The translations under genes were made by a program, and so were the position numbers. Shown one piece after another: positions 9,155 through 18,606 of a stretch of 64,000 bases of DNA (the stretch's first letter is position 1; the number at the start of each line of letters is the position of its first letter). Origin of the DNA: Polaromonas sp. YR568. Its GTDB lineage: Bacteria; Pseudomonadota; Gammaproteobacteria; Burkholderiales; Burkholderiaceae_C. The stretch spans positions 186,001 to 250,000 of the forward strand of contig NZ_FPBM01000007.1 of NCBI RefSeq assembly GCF_900116715.1, in the 5' to 3' direction. The notes beneath the pieces are model-generated. The model saw nothing but the letters and a program-made list of their open reading frames with translations. It searched no databases and was not told the DNA's origin.

Positions 9155-10057
9155 TCAGGCCGGAAAAACGCCGGTAGAAAGGTAACGGTCGCCGCGGTCG
9201 CAGACAACGAACACAATCACCGCGTCTTTCACGGTTTTGGCGATCTCCTGCGCCACCCACAGCGCCCCGGCGGCCGAGATGCCGGCAAAAATGCCTTCCT
9301 CGCGCGCCAGGCGCCGGCACATGTCTTCGGCGTCGGACTGGCTCACCAGCACCAGTTCATCGACCTGGCGGGCGTCGTAAATCTTGGGCAGGTATTCTTG
9401 CGGCCATTTGCGGATGCCGGGGATGCGCGAACCCTCGCTGGGCTGGGCGCCTATGACCTTGATGGCCGGGTTTTTCTCTTTCAAATAGCGCGAAACGCCG
9501 GTAATCGTGCCGGTTGTGCCCATCGCACTGACAAAATGTGTCACCTTGCCTGACGTATCTGTCCATATTTCGGGGCCGGTGGTCTCGTAATGGATGCGCG
9601 GGTTGTCCGGGTTGGCGAACTGGTCCAGCACCCGGCCTTTGCCCTCTTTTTGCATCTGGTCGGCCAGGTCGCGTGAGTATTCGATGCCGGCGCTTTTGGG
9701 CGTGAGGATCAATTCGGCGCCAAACGCCTTCATGGTCTGGGCGCGCTCGATGCTCAGGTCCTCCGGCATGATCAGCACCATCTTGTAGCCCTTGATGGCG
9801 GCCGCCATGGCCAGGGCGATGCCCGTGTTGCCTGAAGTGGCTTCAATCAGCGTGTCGCCGGGCTTGATGTCGCCGCGCTCTTCAGCGCGCTTGATCATGG
9901 AAAGCGCAGGGCGGTCTTTGACGGAACCGGCGGGGTTGTTGCCTTCAAGCTTGCCCAGGATGACGTTGCCGCGGGCGGCGTTTTCGGCGGCGTAAATACG
10001 TTGCAGCGCGACCAGAGGCGTTTTGCCAATCGCGTCTTCAATGGTTGGATAGTTCAT
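9155..10057 (-). CDS. cysM: Cysteine synthase B (O-acetylserine sulfhydrylase)
   Basis: 300 residues, a fold-type II PLP enzyme. The PLP lysine lies in NPAGSVKDRPA (K47), and the phosphate-binding TSGNTGIALAM and GTTGTITG loops are clear. The CysM-type features, including the EGSRIPGIRKWP region, separate it from CysK. It makes cysteine from O-acetylserine and sulfide or thiosulfate. I use the ATG at MNYPTIEDA; a GTG two codons upstream is an alternative. The tRNA-Leu begins about 40 bp beyond its start on the other strand. Confidence 0.95.
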   Translation of the reverse strand: MNYPTIEDAIGKTPLVALQRIYAAENAARGNVILGKLEGNNPAGSVKDRPALSMIKRAEERGDIKPGDTLIEATSGNTGIALAMAAAIKGYKMVLIMPEDLSIERAQTMKAFGAELILTPKSAGIEYSRDLADQMQKEGKGRVLDQFANPDNPRIHYETTGPEIWTDTSGKVTHFVSAMGTTGTITGVSRYLKEKNPAIKVIGAQPSEGSRIPGIRKWPQEYLPKIYDARQVDELVLVSQSDAEDMCRRLAREEGIFAGISAAGALWVAQEIAKTVKDAVIVFVVCDRGDRYLSTGVFPA

Positions 10058-10096
10058 AGCCACACTGTGCCATAATTTGAGGCTTCGCTCCTCGCA

Positions 10097-10181
10097 GCCC
10101 GGGTGGTGAAATTGGTAGACGCAGGGGACTCAAAATCCCCCGCCGCAAGGCGTGCCGGTTCGATTCCGGCCCCGGGCACCA
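10097..10181 (+). tRNA. tRNA-Leu (anticodon CAA)
   Basis: An 85-nt class II tRNA. The acceptor stem GCCCGGG pairs with CCCGGGC, followed by discriminator A and an encoded CCA. The anticodon stem GGGGA/TCCCC carries a seven-base loop CTCAAAA, giving anticodon CAA (Leu, codon UUG). A long variable arm and a GCCGG TTCGATT CCGGC T-arm are present. The gene is complete. Foreign-looking DNA starts immediately after its 3' end. Confidence 0.97.
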
Positions 10182-10399
10182 TAGCTTTCTTGCTATGAAA
10201 TTGATATCTTGTTCTGCAAAGAATCCCGCATCCGTTCTGCAAAGCAGAATTCTCGCGAATAACCATATGATTCGCCGGTTTCACGGCAAGGTTGCAAAGG
10301 TTGATGGCACGGGCGCGGAGGCATAGCCCGCTAAGGGCTGCCGGTTCGAGACATGCGACGCCCGACCGGCTTAGTTGAAGCCTTCCGCCGCATATGTAA

Positions 10400-10621
10400 C
10401 CAGATCGCCCGCCGCTCATTCACGGTGCTGACGAGCAGATTCGGCCGGAAGAGACGCTAGGTACGCTAATCGAGACGTACGAAGCCCAGCACTACGACCT
10501 TGAACCTACTCTTAACGATACGGAGTCCTGGATAAATGGTGGACCGGGCGCGGCAAATTGCGCTGCGGCCCAAGTGACGTCGGTTTTGTCTGGGCGTGCG
10601 TTACAGCAAGTGAAGGGTTGA
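10400..10621 (+). pseudogene. Possible remnant of a HigA-type antitoxin gene
   Basis: An open stretch without a start codon, entered straight after a stop at 10397-10399. Part of its translation, EETLGTLIETYEAQHYDLEP, resembles the start of HigA-family HTH antitoxins. A later piece, AAQVTSVLSGRALQQVKG, resembles the SRSRVSEVLSGKR part of their helix-turn-helix. The segment between does not fit and the protein stops early, so it looks decayed. No toxin gene is seen beside it. The match is from memory and weak. Confidence 0.35.
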
Positions 10622-10670
10622 CAATGATTAGCCTGTTCATTGGTAGTCGATCGCATCGACCATCTTGAAA

Positions 10671-11405
10671 TTATCGCCCACGAAATACATCCCCAGTCAG
10701 CTGCAGTAAGTTGCGTCGGCGAGCAACCTGTACGTGGCGCTCTAAACGGATAAGGTGGACGAAGAAATTTTCTCCGTCCAAAACGAAAGCGTCGACAAAC
10801 GAAGAGATCACAGTCGCAACATCGCTCTTTTTTGTATTGTTATCAATCGCCTGCATCATCTTTACGATCCCCTCGAGGGCCAATAAGATCTGTGCGGCCG
10901 AGGCGCGAAAAGCCACAGTGGAAAGTGCGATTGCCGGTCCCAGGTGTGCCGCATCGTTGTCGCTAATAAACGTTTTTCCATCCATCAGGTACTGGCGAGC
11001 TGTCACAAACCCATCCAGACCTGCCCCGAATACGGCCGAGGTCATGGAGGACTTGTCAAAGCTTTTCCCGTCATCAACGACTTCCTGCAGCGCCTCTTTG
11101 ATCTTCGTCCTTATCTCATCCCGCCTTCCGATGTTCTCCGTATGTTGGGCATTAAACGCCTCGCGTCCTCGCGTCAAGGATTCGGTGAGTTTTTTTTCGC
11201 GTTCTTCGATGGTGTTATAGAGCTGTACAGCATGAAGGTGGCGTATTACCAGTCCCCTCCAATGCATCACATAGGCTTGGAGCTGGCCCAGCATGATCTG
11301 TCGTTTGAGCGCTGCCTGAACAGCCTCCTTCACATAGATCGCTGCGATGGCCCCTACCCCACCGATCACAAGAGGTAAAAGAACTGAATTTCCCTCTGCA
11401 GCCAT
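10671..11405 (-). CDS. Membrane-anchored protein of unknown family, third gene of defence-like operon
   Basis: 244 residues; I do not recognise the family. One hydrophobic helix (about residues 8-24, LLPLVIGGVGAIAAIYV) is followed by a charged, probably coiled-coil region (about 60-115) and a mixed C-terminal part ending in basic residues. It therefore appears to be anchored in the inner membrane with a cytoplasmic or periplasmic body. A strong GAGGAGG ribosome site precedes the chosen ATG; a TTG one codon upstream is the alternative. It follows the NACHT gene by 106 bp on the same strand. By analogy with other defence systems it could be the membrane effector; that is inference. Confidence 0.75.
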   Translation of the reverse strand: MAAEGNSVLLPLVIGGVGAIAAIYVKEAVQAALKRQIMLGQLQAYVMHWRGLVIRHLHAVQLYNTIEEREKKLTESLTRGREAFNAQHTENIGRRDEIRTKIKEALQEVVDDGKSFDKSSMTSAVFGAGLDGFVTARQYLMDGKTFISDNDAAHLGPAIALSTVAFRASAAQILLALEGIVKMMQAIDNNTKKSDVATVISSFVDAFVLDGENFFVHLIRLERHVQVARRRNLLQLTGDVFRGR

Positions 11406-11514
11406 CAATGTTCCTCCTCTTTGATTTGGGTTTACGCACCATCCCGCCAGGTCGGTCAGCGAGGGAAAACCTGCATGTCCGGCTCTATTTATCGGGACAA
11501 CTAACCTCGTCCTT

Positions 11515-13953
11515 TTAATTAAGATTTTCAGTGCGCGTACTAAACGGCGCGACTACGTGGCGTCGACCAGCAGCGGCGCCGCGGCGATCAGTTCCCACAA
11601 TCTTGAAATGGCGATGGGAGGCGTTTAAAAATTGACCATACTCGTTTCTCGCTTGCTTCGGAATTTTCTGATAAACGAGATTGATTGGTAGCGCAATCTC
11701 ATCAAGTGCCGGCTCCTCGTTCATCAGTGGTATGCGCTTCCATCCATCATCAAGGTCACCCGACAGCAGCAATGAGGACATCAAATGTGCCTTGGTTACC
11801 TCCCAAAGGGTGCTCTTGTATCCGACCCCTGCCCGCCAAACTAAATAGCGATTGTCTGGGCGATTTTCACGCCTCAAATCATTTTCAATCCACCTAGTTA
11901 GAAAGTCTTGAGTCTTCGTGGGAATAAGAAGATCTGCACCTGGTTGCTGAGACCCCACCTTGTTTGCGGCAGCAAAGTTGAGGGCTCGAACAAGAATTGA
12001 TGACACAAGTTCACTTGCGCTAAGTGAATCTCCGTTCTGAGCACCGTAAAGCGCAAGATAGCTCATTATCGCAACGGCTGCACTGGATTCAGCACCTGCC
12101 TCGATCTCATCCCTCAGAAGGCGTTGATACTTTGGCGCCCACTCCTCCGGAACTTTGTTGTCGGCGAAAGCTAATAGCAAAATGACCAATGTCGAGGCTG
12201 GTAACGCAGAGCCAGGATCATTCTCAATCCGCTTCCAGAGTCGCTCCATAAAATCTACGGATCTGGAGAATACAGCGAGGTAATTGAGGCCCACAAGGCC
12301 AGTTTGCTCGGTAAGTGTTGCGTACCACCTATCGAGAAAACTCGTGTCCGGCGCAAGTGCTATGAAGTTGCTGATTTCTTGATTCAAAAATCGTGAGTAG
12401 GAGGCGTGCGTTGATGCGTTGCTGACAAGGGTCATTCGCTCCGCAACCAAAAACTCCTGAAATGATCGATGCGAGAAGTACAGAACCCCCGCCTCCTTTT
12501 CGTCCGTCAGAGTGGACACAATGTATTCATTTCGCTTCGCTTCGATGTCCGTGGCCCCGCCATCAGGAAGTGCTTCCAAAAGTTCTGGCGGCACATCATC
12601 CCGATAAAAACTACCCTGACTCACTCCAGCGCGCGCCCATGCCCACCATGCAAGGTCGCGTTGGAACGTCAGCCTGTTTTCAAAAGGAATTTCTCTACGT
12701 GCTCGCTTATGAATTTGATCGCGTTTAACCATTTCCTTGATGAAATGGGAATACAACGTGTACTCATCGAATCCATTGAAGTCAAAGGCCGGATCAGCTG
12801 CAGCTTCGGCAATGAGCACCACGTGCACGGGGCGCTTGAGCAAGTCGTGCGGCACATGACTCATCACATCATCCGTTCGCGCACTAACGAATGATGTCGA
12901 TTGGTCATGTCCAAGTGCCGCAAATAATACCTGCTGCAAAAGGCTAACTGTCTCCTCATTGGTAAAGAACGACAGTCGCCACTCCAGCCAAGGTTTGTAG
13001 TGTGGTGATTGGATCGTCGTGCCGACAATCCGTTTGCGTCCTTTGAAGACCAGTTCACGCTCTTCAGACGGGAGCGCACTCGGCCGACCCAGCAACATTA
13101 CCTTCGCGCGTCCAGTCAAGAGACGATTGAACTCTCTGAAGTTCGCCTCAAAATCGTGCGCACTCATCGCGTGTTTCATCTCGTCGAATCCGTCGAGAAT
13201 AATGAGAAGCCTTCCGAGTTGATTCAGGTGCATTAAGGTATCAAAACGGTATTTCGGGACGTTGTGCTTTGCAGTGAACTCCTTGCCAAAAAGCCCCTCC
13301 AGCTGAGTTTCATGAACAACCTCGCCTAACCGAATCAATATCGGAATTCGATTGGTTGGATCTGCCAGGTACTTCTCGGCTGCGTAAGCCGCTACTTGTT
13401 CAGCGAGGCTGGTTTTTCCTTGACCATACCCACCAAGAATCGCGAGCCCTTGATTATCGGGATCGGCAATCCATGTCTCAATAGCCTCGAACGCCGGATC
13501 ACTATGTTCCTCGAACCGTGCTTGAATGTATCGACTGGAACTTGATTTCTTCGCCTCAAGCAGCTTTTCGACAACGCCTCGAATTCCAAATAGCTGTTCA
13601 GCAAGCACTTCAAAAGTCAAATGTGCATATGCAGAGAGTGCTTCCAAATATCCTTCAGCCGGTGCGTTAATAGTTTTACGACTAATTATGAGAACCCTGT
13701 TGACGAATTTGCCCTGAAGCATCGGCTCATACTTAGAGAAAATTTCCTGGATATCTGCCTTTGTTAGGGCGTCTTCATAGTTCTTACACTCCACAGCGCA
13801 CTTCTGTGACTTCCCCCATGCATGTTCGGTGAATGTTATGTCCACCTTCGTCCCAGAGATCAGTTGCTCAGTCTTAACGTCTGTGAATTGAGTGCGAAGC
13901 AGAGCCGCAACGGCGTCACGAAACTTGTCACCAACTTCTAGTGTGGTTGCCAT
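11515..13953 (-). CDS. NACHT-domain NTPase with N-terminal Mrr-like nuclease domain
   Basis: 812 residues. The N terminus (about 1-125) looks like a PD-(D/E)xK Mrr-type nuclease: GTKVDITF gives Asp38 and AVECKNYE gives the E55-x-K57 pair. A NACHT-type STAND ATPase follows: Walker A GGYGQGKTSL at 174-183, Walker B LLIILDGFDEM at 249-259 with the D-G-F-D-E form typical of NACHT, and FSHRSFQEFL near 493-502. The C-terminal 300 residues are helical, as expected for a sensor. This matches the bacterial NLR (bNACHT) design in which target sensing oligomerises the protein and activates a nuclease. It lies 24 bp after the TrlF-like gene, in the same operon. Confidence 0.85.
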   Translation of the reverse strand: MATTLEVGDKFRDAVAALLRTQFTDVKTEQLISGTKVDITFTEHAWGKSQKCAVECKNYEDALTKADIQEIFSKYEPMLQGKFVNRVLIISRKTINAPAEGYLEALSAYAHLTFEVLAEQLFGIRGVVEKLLEAKKSSSSRYIQARFEEHSDPAFEAIETWIADPDNQGLAILGGYGQGKTSLAEQVAAYAAEKYLADPTNRIPILIRLGEVVHETQLEGLFGKEFTAKHNVPKYRFDTLMHLNQLGRLLIILDGFDEMKHAMSAHDFEANFREFNRLLTGRAKVMLLGRPSALPSEERELVFKGRKRIVGTTIQSPHYKPWLEWRLSFFTNEETVSLLQQVLFAALGHDQSTSFVSARTDDVMSHVPHDLLKRPVHVVLIAEAAADPAFDFNGFDEYTLYSHFIKEMVKRDQIHKRARREIPFENRLTFQRDLAWWAWARAGVSQGSFYRDDVPPELLEALPDGGATDIEAKRNEYIVSTLTDEKEAGVLYFSHRSFQEFLVAERMTLVSNASTHASYSRFLNQEISNFIALAPDTSFLDRWYATLTEQTGLVGLNYLAVFSRSVDFMERLWKRIENDPGSALPASTLVILLLAFADNKVPEEWAPKYQRLLRDEIEAGAESSAAVAIMSYLALYGAQNGDSLSASELVSSILVRALNFAAANKVGSQQPGADLLIPTKTQDFLTRWIENDLRRENRPDNRYLVWRAGVGYKSTLWEVTKAHLMSSLLLSGDLDDGWKRIPLMNEEPALDEIALPINLVYQKIPKQARNEYGQFLNASHRHFKIVGTDRRGAAAGRRHVVAPFSTRTENLN

Positions 13954-13977
13954 CTTTTCGTACGTTCTGAGGTGCAG

Positions 13978-16900
13978 TCAAAGGATTCGATATTTGGATT
14001 GACGATTCTTGAAAGCGGGCTCAGTGCCTTCCAGAATCTGCACCACTTTCGCCTTCATCTCGGGATTCTCGATCGCCCCGGCCTCATATTCGAAGCGGCT
14101 CCCTGCCTTATTGCAGGAGGCATAGATGATTTGCTCTGCGTCGCAGACCACAGCCAAATTAGGGTTATGAGTAACCATGATGACCTGGCGGCGCTCTTTG
14201 GCGCGCTTGATGCAGCGGACCAGGACCTTATAAATCGTCTGGTTGTCTAAATTTTCCTCGGGTTGATCGATAACGATAGGGATGTCATCTTCATCCACGA
14301 GTAAATAGAAAACGAGCAGCAGCAAACCCCGCTCGCCAGGAGAGAGCTGTCCGATTTCTTGACCGTCATAAGTCAAGGAGTATTGCGGCGACAAATAGTC
14401 GAAAGCAAAAAGATAGTCAAGGAGGTCTTGCTCCGACGCGCCTCGCGCGAGCTGATCGCTCAGTTTTACCTCGCGCGCGACTTGTCCTTCTCGTCGGTCG
14501 AAACGTAGCATGTCGTCAATCCGGTCAGCGAAAGCAATCGCTTCATCTGCCGTCGAAAAGCCTGCTTCTTGAAGCATAGTCTTGAGGAGTAGAGAACTTT
14601 CATCGACGCCCATGAATGAACCTCGAACTCGTTGATTCAAGCGACTCATGAGTTGTTGGGCGAACTCCGACTCCTCCACGCGAACTTGGAAATCCAACGG
14701 CAAATTCATCTCCTTCTGCTCATCTGAGTTCACAAAATTCTGAACAGGCAAATAAAGGCGCCGATACTCCTCGACCATCGCCTGGATACGCGCGTGAACG
14801 GCTCGTGACAGTTCGGATCGCCGTGCTCGCAAGCTTACGAGCTTCTCGGGGAGCTCGGCGAGGGCCTCGATCTCAACTTGCAACTGAGTGATTGACCCCA
14901 CCTTGGTACCGTCGCCGACAATGGTGGCCTTGGCCGTTTCCCAAGACGCTAGCTCCTCCGTGTAGCGCACGTAGAGGCGCTGAGGTTCGTCCAATTGACT
15001 TTTGGCAGCAGCGACAGCTGCCGCCGCAGCCAGCTTTCGGTGCGATAGGCTTCCTTCGGCCTCATCGAGAAGCGCGTTATCGATTGCGGCTACTTCCTTA
15101 GCTGAGACGAACACAATGGCATCTACCGGGGCAGAATTGACTCGCAGTTCCACGAGGGTGTCGACCTCGATTTTTTCGCCAAGTTGCGGGATTAATTCTT
15201 GGAGATTGGTGACAAATGCATGGTGATGCCGCTTGTGATTGTCGAGCGCTTGTAAGATGCGCTGCGCGACGGCCTGTTTCTTAGCGAGAATAGACTTCCG
15301 GTCCACCAGCGACGCTTCTTCGCTCGCCAGTTGTCGCACCAACGCTTCTGACGCTCCCATGCGCTCAGCCGCTTGCTTCGATGCGGCTTGCGCCAGCTCG
15401 GACGCATTGGGATCTACCCTCTCTGCCGGCTTTGCATTATCTAGGGCTGTAAGTTCTGCTTTCTTCGCAGCTAATTGGGCTTGGAGCCCTCGTAAAAATT
15501 CCTCTGTCGACCTTCGCTCCGCCTCCAGAATTTCGGCATTAACTTTGCTGATGTCGTCTCTGAGTGCTTTCCTAGCGCGCTCGATCTCTGCCACTTTGAA
15601 TTCGAGCAGCTCATCCATGGACGCTTTTCCAAGCCTATCCGCGTCGGGCACGTGTGAGTAAATTATCTTGCGCAGCTCGGCGTCGAAGGTGGCCGATCCT
15701 CCGTCACCGAGCTCGTTGCACAGGTCTTCAAGGTAGCTCTGCGGCAAATATTTGACACGCTCGACCTCGACAGGGTTTGGATCCTCGTCAAGACCGCGGC
15801 TGCTCGGTGGACCATCGCGCCAACGCAGTTCGCCAACGAAATGTTGAGCAAATTTCGTCTTGGGATTTCGAAAGCGATTGGTCTTTAGAAATGAGAATTT
15901 CTGATGGTGCCTCGTGTTGCCGACTAGCGCAATGATGTCCGAAAGGGCACTCTTTCCACTTCCCTTGTTGCCGATGATCGCGACCAGATCCTGGTTCAAC
16001 GGAATATCGACGTCAAACCAGTCCTGGGTAAGGGGCGACCCCGGCTTCTTAGATACTTTTATGGAATCGATGAACTTCGTCTTGTTTTGTTCAACTATCT
16101 TTCGTTTGGGCGGATTGTCACCTACAAAAACACGGTCATCGAACTCGTGGATTGCTTGAAGCAGGCCTTCAAACGTCGTGTCGGCCTTGATCCATGTGAA
16201 GCAATTGCCAATGCGGTCCTTGTTTGCCGAATTGCTCAGTGCATGAGCATCCGAACAATCCAACATTCGATCGTTCACCATGGCCGCTTTTAAGGCCGCT
16301 CTGGCGGTCGCATATCGCTGCGGATTCTCTGCGGCGGTAAACACCAGGTCCGCCTCGTTTATCACGGTTTTTTTGTCTGCAATCGTGTGGTCGTTCCATT
16401 TCAGGCTGTCCCACTCGCTCTTGCCGATCGCAATTAGGCTTTTTCCTTGAAAATAAGGCGTATTCAGCGCGCGCTTGACTTCTTCGAAGCTGATGTTGAG
16501 ATTGTTGAATCCGACGCGCAGCGGTGATGGGGCGTTCGCGCGCAACGCCTCCGGCATCGATGCGATCACTCGATTGCCCAGCTCGGTCAGATTGTCGCGC
16601 GTGATCACTCCGCCCCATTGGCCCTGGGCGGCCGATCCAGGAACAAGCGTGTAATGCCGATGAATTGACGCAAGGAACTGCGCTCGAATCACATCAGGAT
16701 CTATCTCATCGAAGACAACATGTAGATTGATCTTGCTCCATGCGGATGGTAAATAGCCATCGGGACCTTGTTCGAGCAGCCCGCCGAATTTGTCTAGACG
16801 CAGTTCGATGACCGGAAGAACAAGATCAATGTTGGCCAGTCGTCCCTTTTTTCGCTCATTGAGAATGCGCGCATAGCCGTCGACAAAGACATAATCGTTG

Positions 16901-17061
16901 ATTCCGATAACTTTGAACTCTGGAGGCAGCGCTTCGAGGTCGGCTAAAAAAGCTTGCCACGCCTCCTCCTTCTCGCCGGGGTAGTGAGTCATTTGCGACT
17001 CTGGCGTATGGACGTGCAAGTCCCACTTTGCCCATGTGGATCCGGGCAGTTTTATTGTCAT
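13978..17061 (-). CDS. TrlF-type PHP-SMC ATPase
   Basis: 1027 residues. The N-terminal PHP phosphoesterase domain shows WDLHVHTPES (His16, His18) and a DCSDAHAL motif near 268-275, likely metal ligands. An SMC/Rad50-like ATPase follows: Walker A GNKGSGKS at 364-371, a long coiled coil (about 480-800), ABC signature LSPGERG at 906-912, Walker B IPIVIDQPEE at 927-936 and the H-loop VTHN at 963-966. Such PHP plus SMC proteins are annotated as TrlF family and are often found in defence islands. AGGAGG precedes the ATG. It is the first gene of the three-gene operon. A DNA or nucleic-acid sensing or cleaving role is inferred. Confidence 0.88.
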   Translation of the reverse strand: MTIKLPGSTWAKWDLHVHTPESQMTHYPGEKEEAWQAFLADLEALPPEFKVIGINDYVFVDGYARILNERKKGRLANIDLVLPVIELRLDKFGGLLEQGPDGYLPSAWSKINLHVVFDEIDPDVIRAQFLASIHRHYTLVPGSAAQGQWGGVITRDNLTELGNRVIASMPEALRANAPSPLRVGFNNLNISFEEVKRALNTPYFQGKSLIAIGKSEWDSLKWNDHTIADKKTVINEADLVFTAAENPQRYATARAALKAAMVNDRMLDCSDAHALSNSANKDRIGNCFTWIKADTTFEGLLQAIHEFDDRVFVGDNPPKRKIVEQNKTKFIDSIKVSKKPGSPLTQDWFDVDIPLNQDLVAIIGNKGSGKSALSDIIALVGNTRHHQKFSFLKTNRFRNPKTKFAQHFVGELRWRDGPPSSRGLDEDPNPVEVERVKYLPQSYLEDLCNELGDGGSATFDAELRKIIYSHVPDADRLGKASMDELLEFKVAEIERARKALRDDISKVNAEILEAERRSTEEFLRGLQAQLAAKKAELTALDNAKPAERVDPNASELAQAASKQAAERMGASEALVRQLASEEASLVDRKSILAKKQAVAQRILQALDNHKRHHHAFVTNLQELIPQLGEKIEVDTLVELRVNSAPVDAIVFVSAKEVAAIDNALLDEAEGSLSHRKLAAAAAVAAAKSQLDEPQRLYVRYTEELASWETAKATIVGDGTKVGSITQLQVEIEALAELPEKLVSLRARRSELSRAVHARIQAMVEEYRRLYLPVQNFVNSDEQKEMNLPLDFQVRVEESEFAQQLMSRLNQRVRGSFMGVDESSLLLKTMLQEAGFSTADEAIAFADRIDDMLRFDRREGQVAREVKLSDQLARGASEQDLLDYLFAFDYLSPQYSLTYDGQEIGQLSPGERGLLLLVFYLLVDEDDIPIVIDQPEENLDNQTIYKVLVRCIKRAKERRQVIMVTHNPNLAVVCDAEQIIYASCNKAGSRFEYEAGAIENPEMKAKVVQILEGTEPAFKNRQSKYRIL

Positions 17062-17373
17062 TTGCCGTCGCCTCCTTTTACCTCACCCTCTGATCGACCA
17101 TCTTGTGCTGAAGTACACCCAAAAGCGTCGCGGGCGTTCTTGTTACGAATGGTAGCACCGCCCTTGTTCATTGCACAGGTCGATGTGCATGCGCAGCGAC
17201 ATGGCGGGCTAAATGGAAAGATTGGGTCAGACCGTTGCGCAGTTCAACACACAGCGAGCATCACCATAGGCCTAAGGCAATCGAATAGGTCCCGAGCAGC
17301 GCTAATGGGCCTCTGGTAAGCCAATATCGCTTAGGGTGGCGCCCAGAAGATAGTCATTCTCCGGGGAATGGTT
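17062..17373. other. Intergenic stretch upstream of the TrlF-like gene
   Basis: 312 bp between the start of the TrlF-like gene and the end of the Rep-like gene, both on the minus strand. It must hold the promoter of the three-gene operon, but no clear -35/-10 pair, palindrome or terminator stands out. I see no convincing gene in it. Confidence 0.4.
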
Positions 17374-18384
17374 CTAATATGGAATCTCCCATTTCGAAAA
17401 TGATGATAAGTGTGATGGGGCACCTTCACCATCGCTAACGTGTTGATTCATATGATCTTTCGCGCTAGCCCACATTGCGTTAGCACTAGATGGCAACAAC
17501 CATGACGCATCTACGGGCTGGAACAGCTGCGTGATCTTTCGTTCGCCCAAGACTCCTGTCGACCTCAGGAAGTACAGCAGATCATTGACGTTAGTGTTCC
17601 CGTCTCTGCCCTGCGCGGCGCGTAACAGCAGAGTTCCGGTCCGCAGGATCGCCGCCGCTCTGCCACCGTATGGCCACCGTCGGCTCCCTAGGGTCCTACG
17701 GCGTAGGAATTGTCGCGCCCACGCCCCACCCAAAACGTCCACCTTAGGAGGCTCTAGAAGCGTCAGCCGCCTTTCCCAGAATTTGCGATGATCGAGGATC
17801 AGTAATTCATCAGGCGTTCTTAGAGAATACGCATTGAGGGCTCGATTCAATGCCACCCTGACTTCTAAATGGCAGCACGGCCTCTTTGCCACCTTGCTCA
17901 ATCTATCGGCGTAAAGCGCCGCGGTTTTTCCTGGGCCCCAAGGCCTCGAGTATCCGAAGTAGCATGTGGAATCGCCCAATGGCCTATCCTCGTTCCTTAC
18001 CCACCGTACCTCGTCATAAGGTAGATTACTTAAGACAAATGTTCGTGCCAATTGCTCCTGGAGGGCCTTTGCGGCGATTTTGGAACCAGGCATCACATCA
18101 AGCGCTACATGTACCCGGGTGACTCGGCAATGGTGCCCTCTGAGGTATTCGATAGCCTTGCGACTGGGCTGATGAATCCACAATTTTGCGAATCCTCCGC
18201 GATCCTCCAAATTAACCCAGCGCGGCCCCCAAGTAGAGCCACAGTGAGTTTCCATGTAGTTCAAGAACTCTGGACTGTAGTAGGTCCGCTGCTGAAGTTC
18301 GATGGAGTCGTAGTACGAGAGGGAGTGAATGTCACCGAAAAGATCTGATTGATCGTAGGTCGTATTGCTAAGTTGATTGAACAT
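17374..18384 (-). CDS. Possible replication-initiation (Rep_trans-like) protein of the element
   Basis: 336 residues, not firmly recognised. The segments RVTRVHVALDV (about residues 87-97) and STCYFGYSRP...AALYADRLSK...HLEVRVAL resemble the pattern of plasmid and filamentous-phage rolling-circle initiators of the Rep_trans type (RIDLAxD, tYxGSR, YDK, RxE). A catalytic Tyr cannot be assigned with confidence. Such proteins occur on integrative elements that replicate after excision. AAGGAG lies before the ATG. It sits alone between the defence-like operon and the XRE regulator, with about 220 bp of promoter-like sequence upstream. It could instead be an unrelated element-specific protein. Confidence 0.5.
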   Translation of the reverse strand: MFNQLSNTTYDQSDLFGDIHSLSYYDSIELQQRTYYSPEFLNYMETHCGSTWGPRWVNLEDRGGFAKLWIHQPSRKAIEYLRGHHCRVTRVHVALDVMPGSKIAAKALQEQLARTFVLSNLPYDEVRWVRNEDRPLGDSTCYFGYSRPWGPGKTAALYADRLSKVAKRPCCHLEVRVALNRALNAYSLRTPDELLILDHRKFWERRLTLLEPPKVDVLGGAWARQFLRRRTLGSRRWPYGGRAAAILRTGTLLLRAAQGRDGNTNVNDLLYFLRSTGVLGERKITQLFQPVDASWLLPSSANAMWASAKDHMNQHVSDGEGAPSHLSSFSKWEIPY

Positions 18385-18606
18385 GGCGATCTCCTTGGGA
18401 AGTTATTTGCCATGTATATATACGGAGCGCCGCCGAATTGATTAAATATCATGAAATCATTCTGAATATTTACTGCACGAATCCAGGGTGAGAAGCGTCG
18501 CCTACGCTTCCCCTTGACGCAGATAGCCCCCAGTTCTTAGGTTGCGCAAGACTAGATACTCAATCTCAGAAATCTGCCCGCAGAGAATAAGACAAGCTGT
18601 ATTGAC

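Noticed and set aside
10054..10419. Minus-strand open frame of 121 residues across the tRNA-Leu
   Set aside because: It contains MVPGAGIEPARL-type sequence, the well-known false protein read from the antisense of tRNA-Leu.
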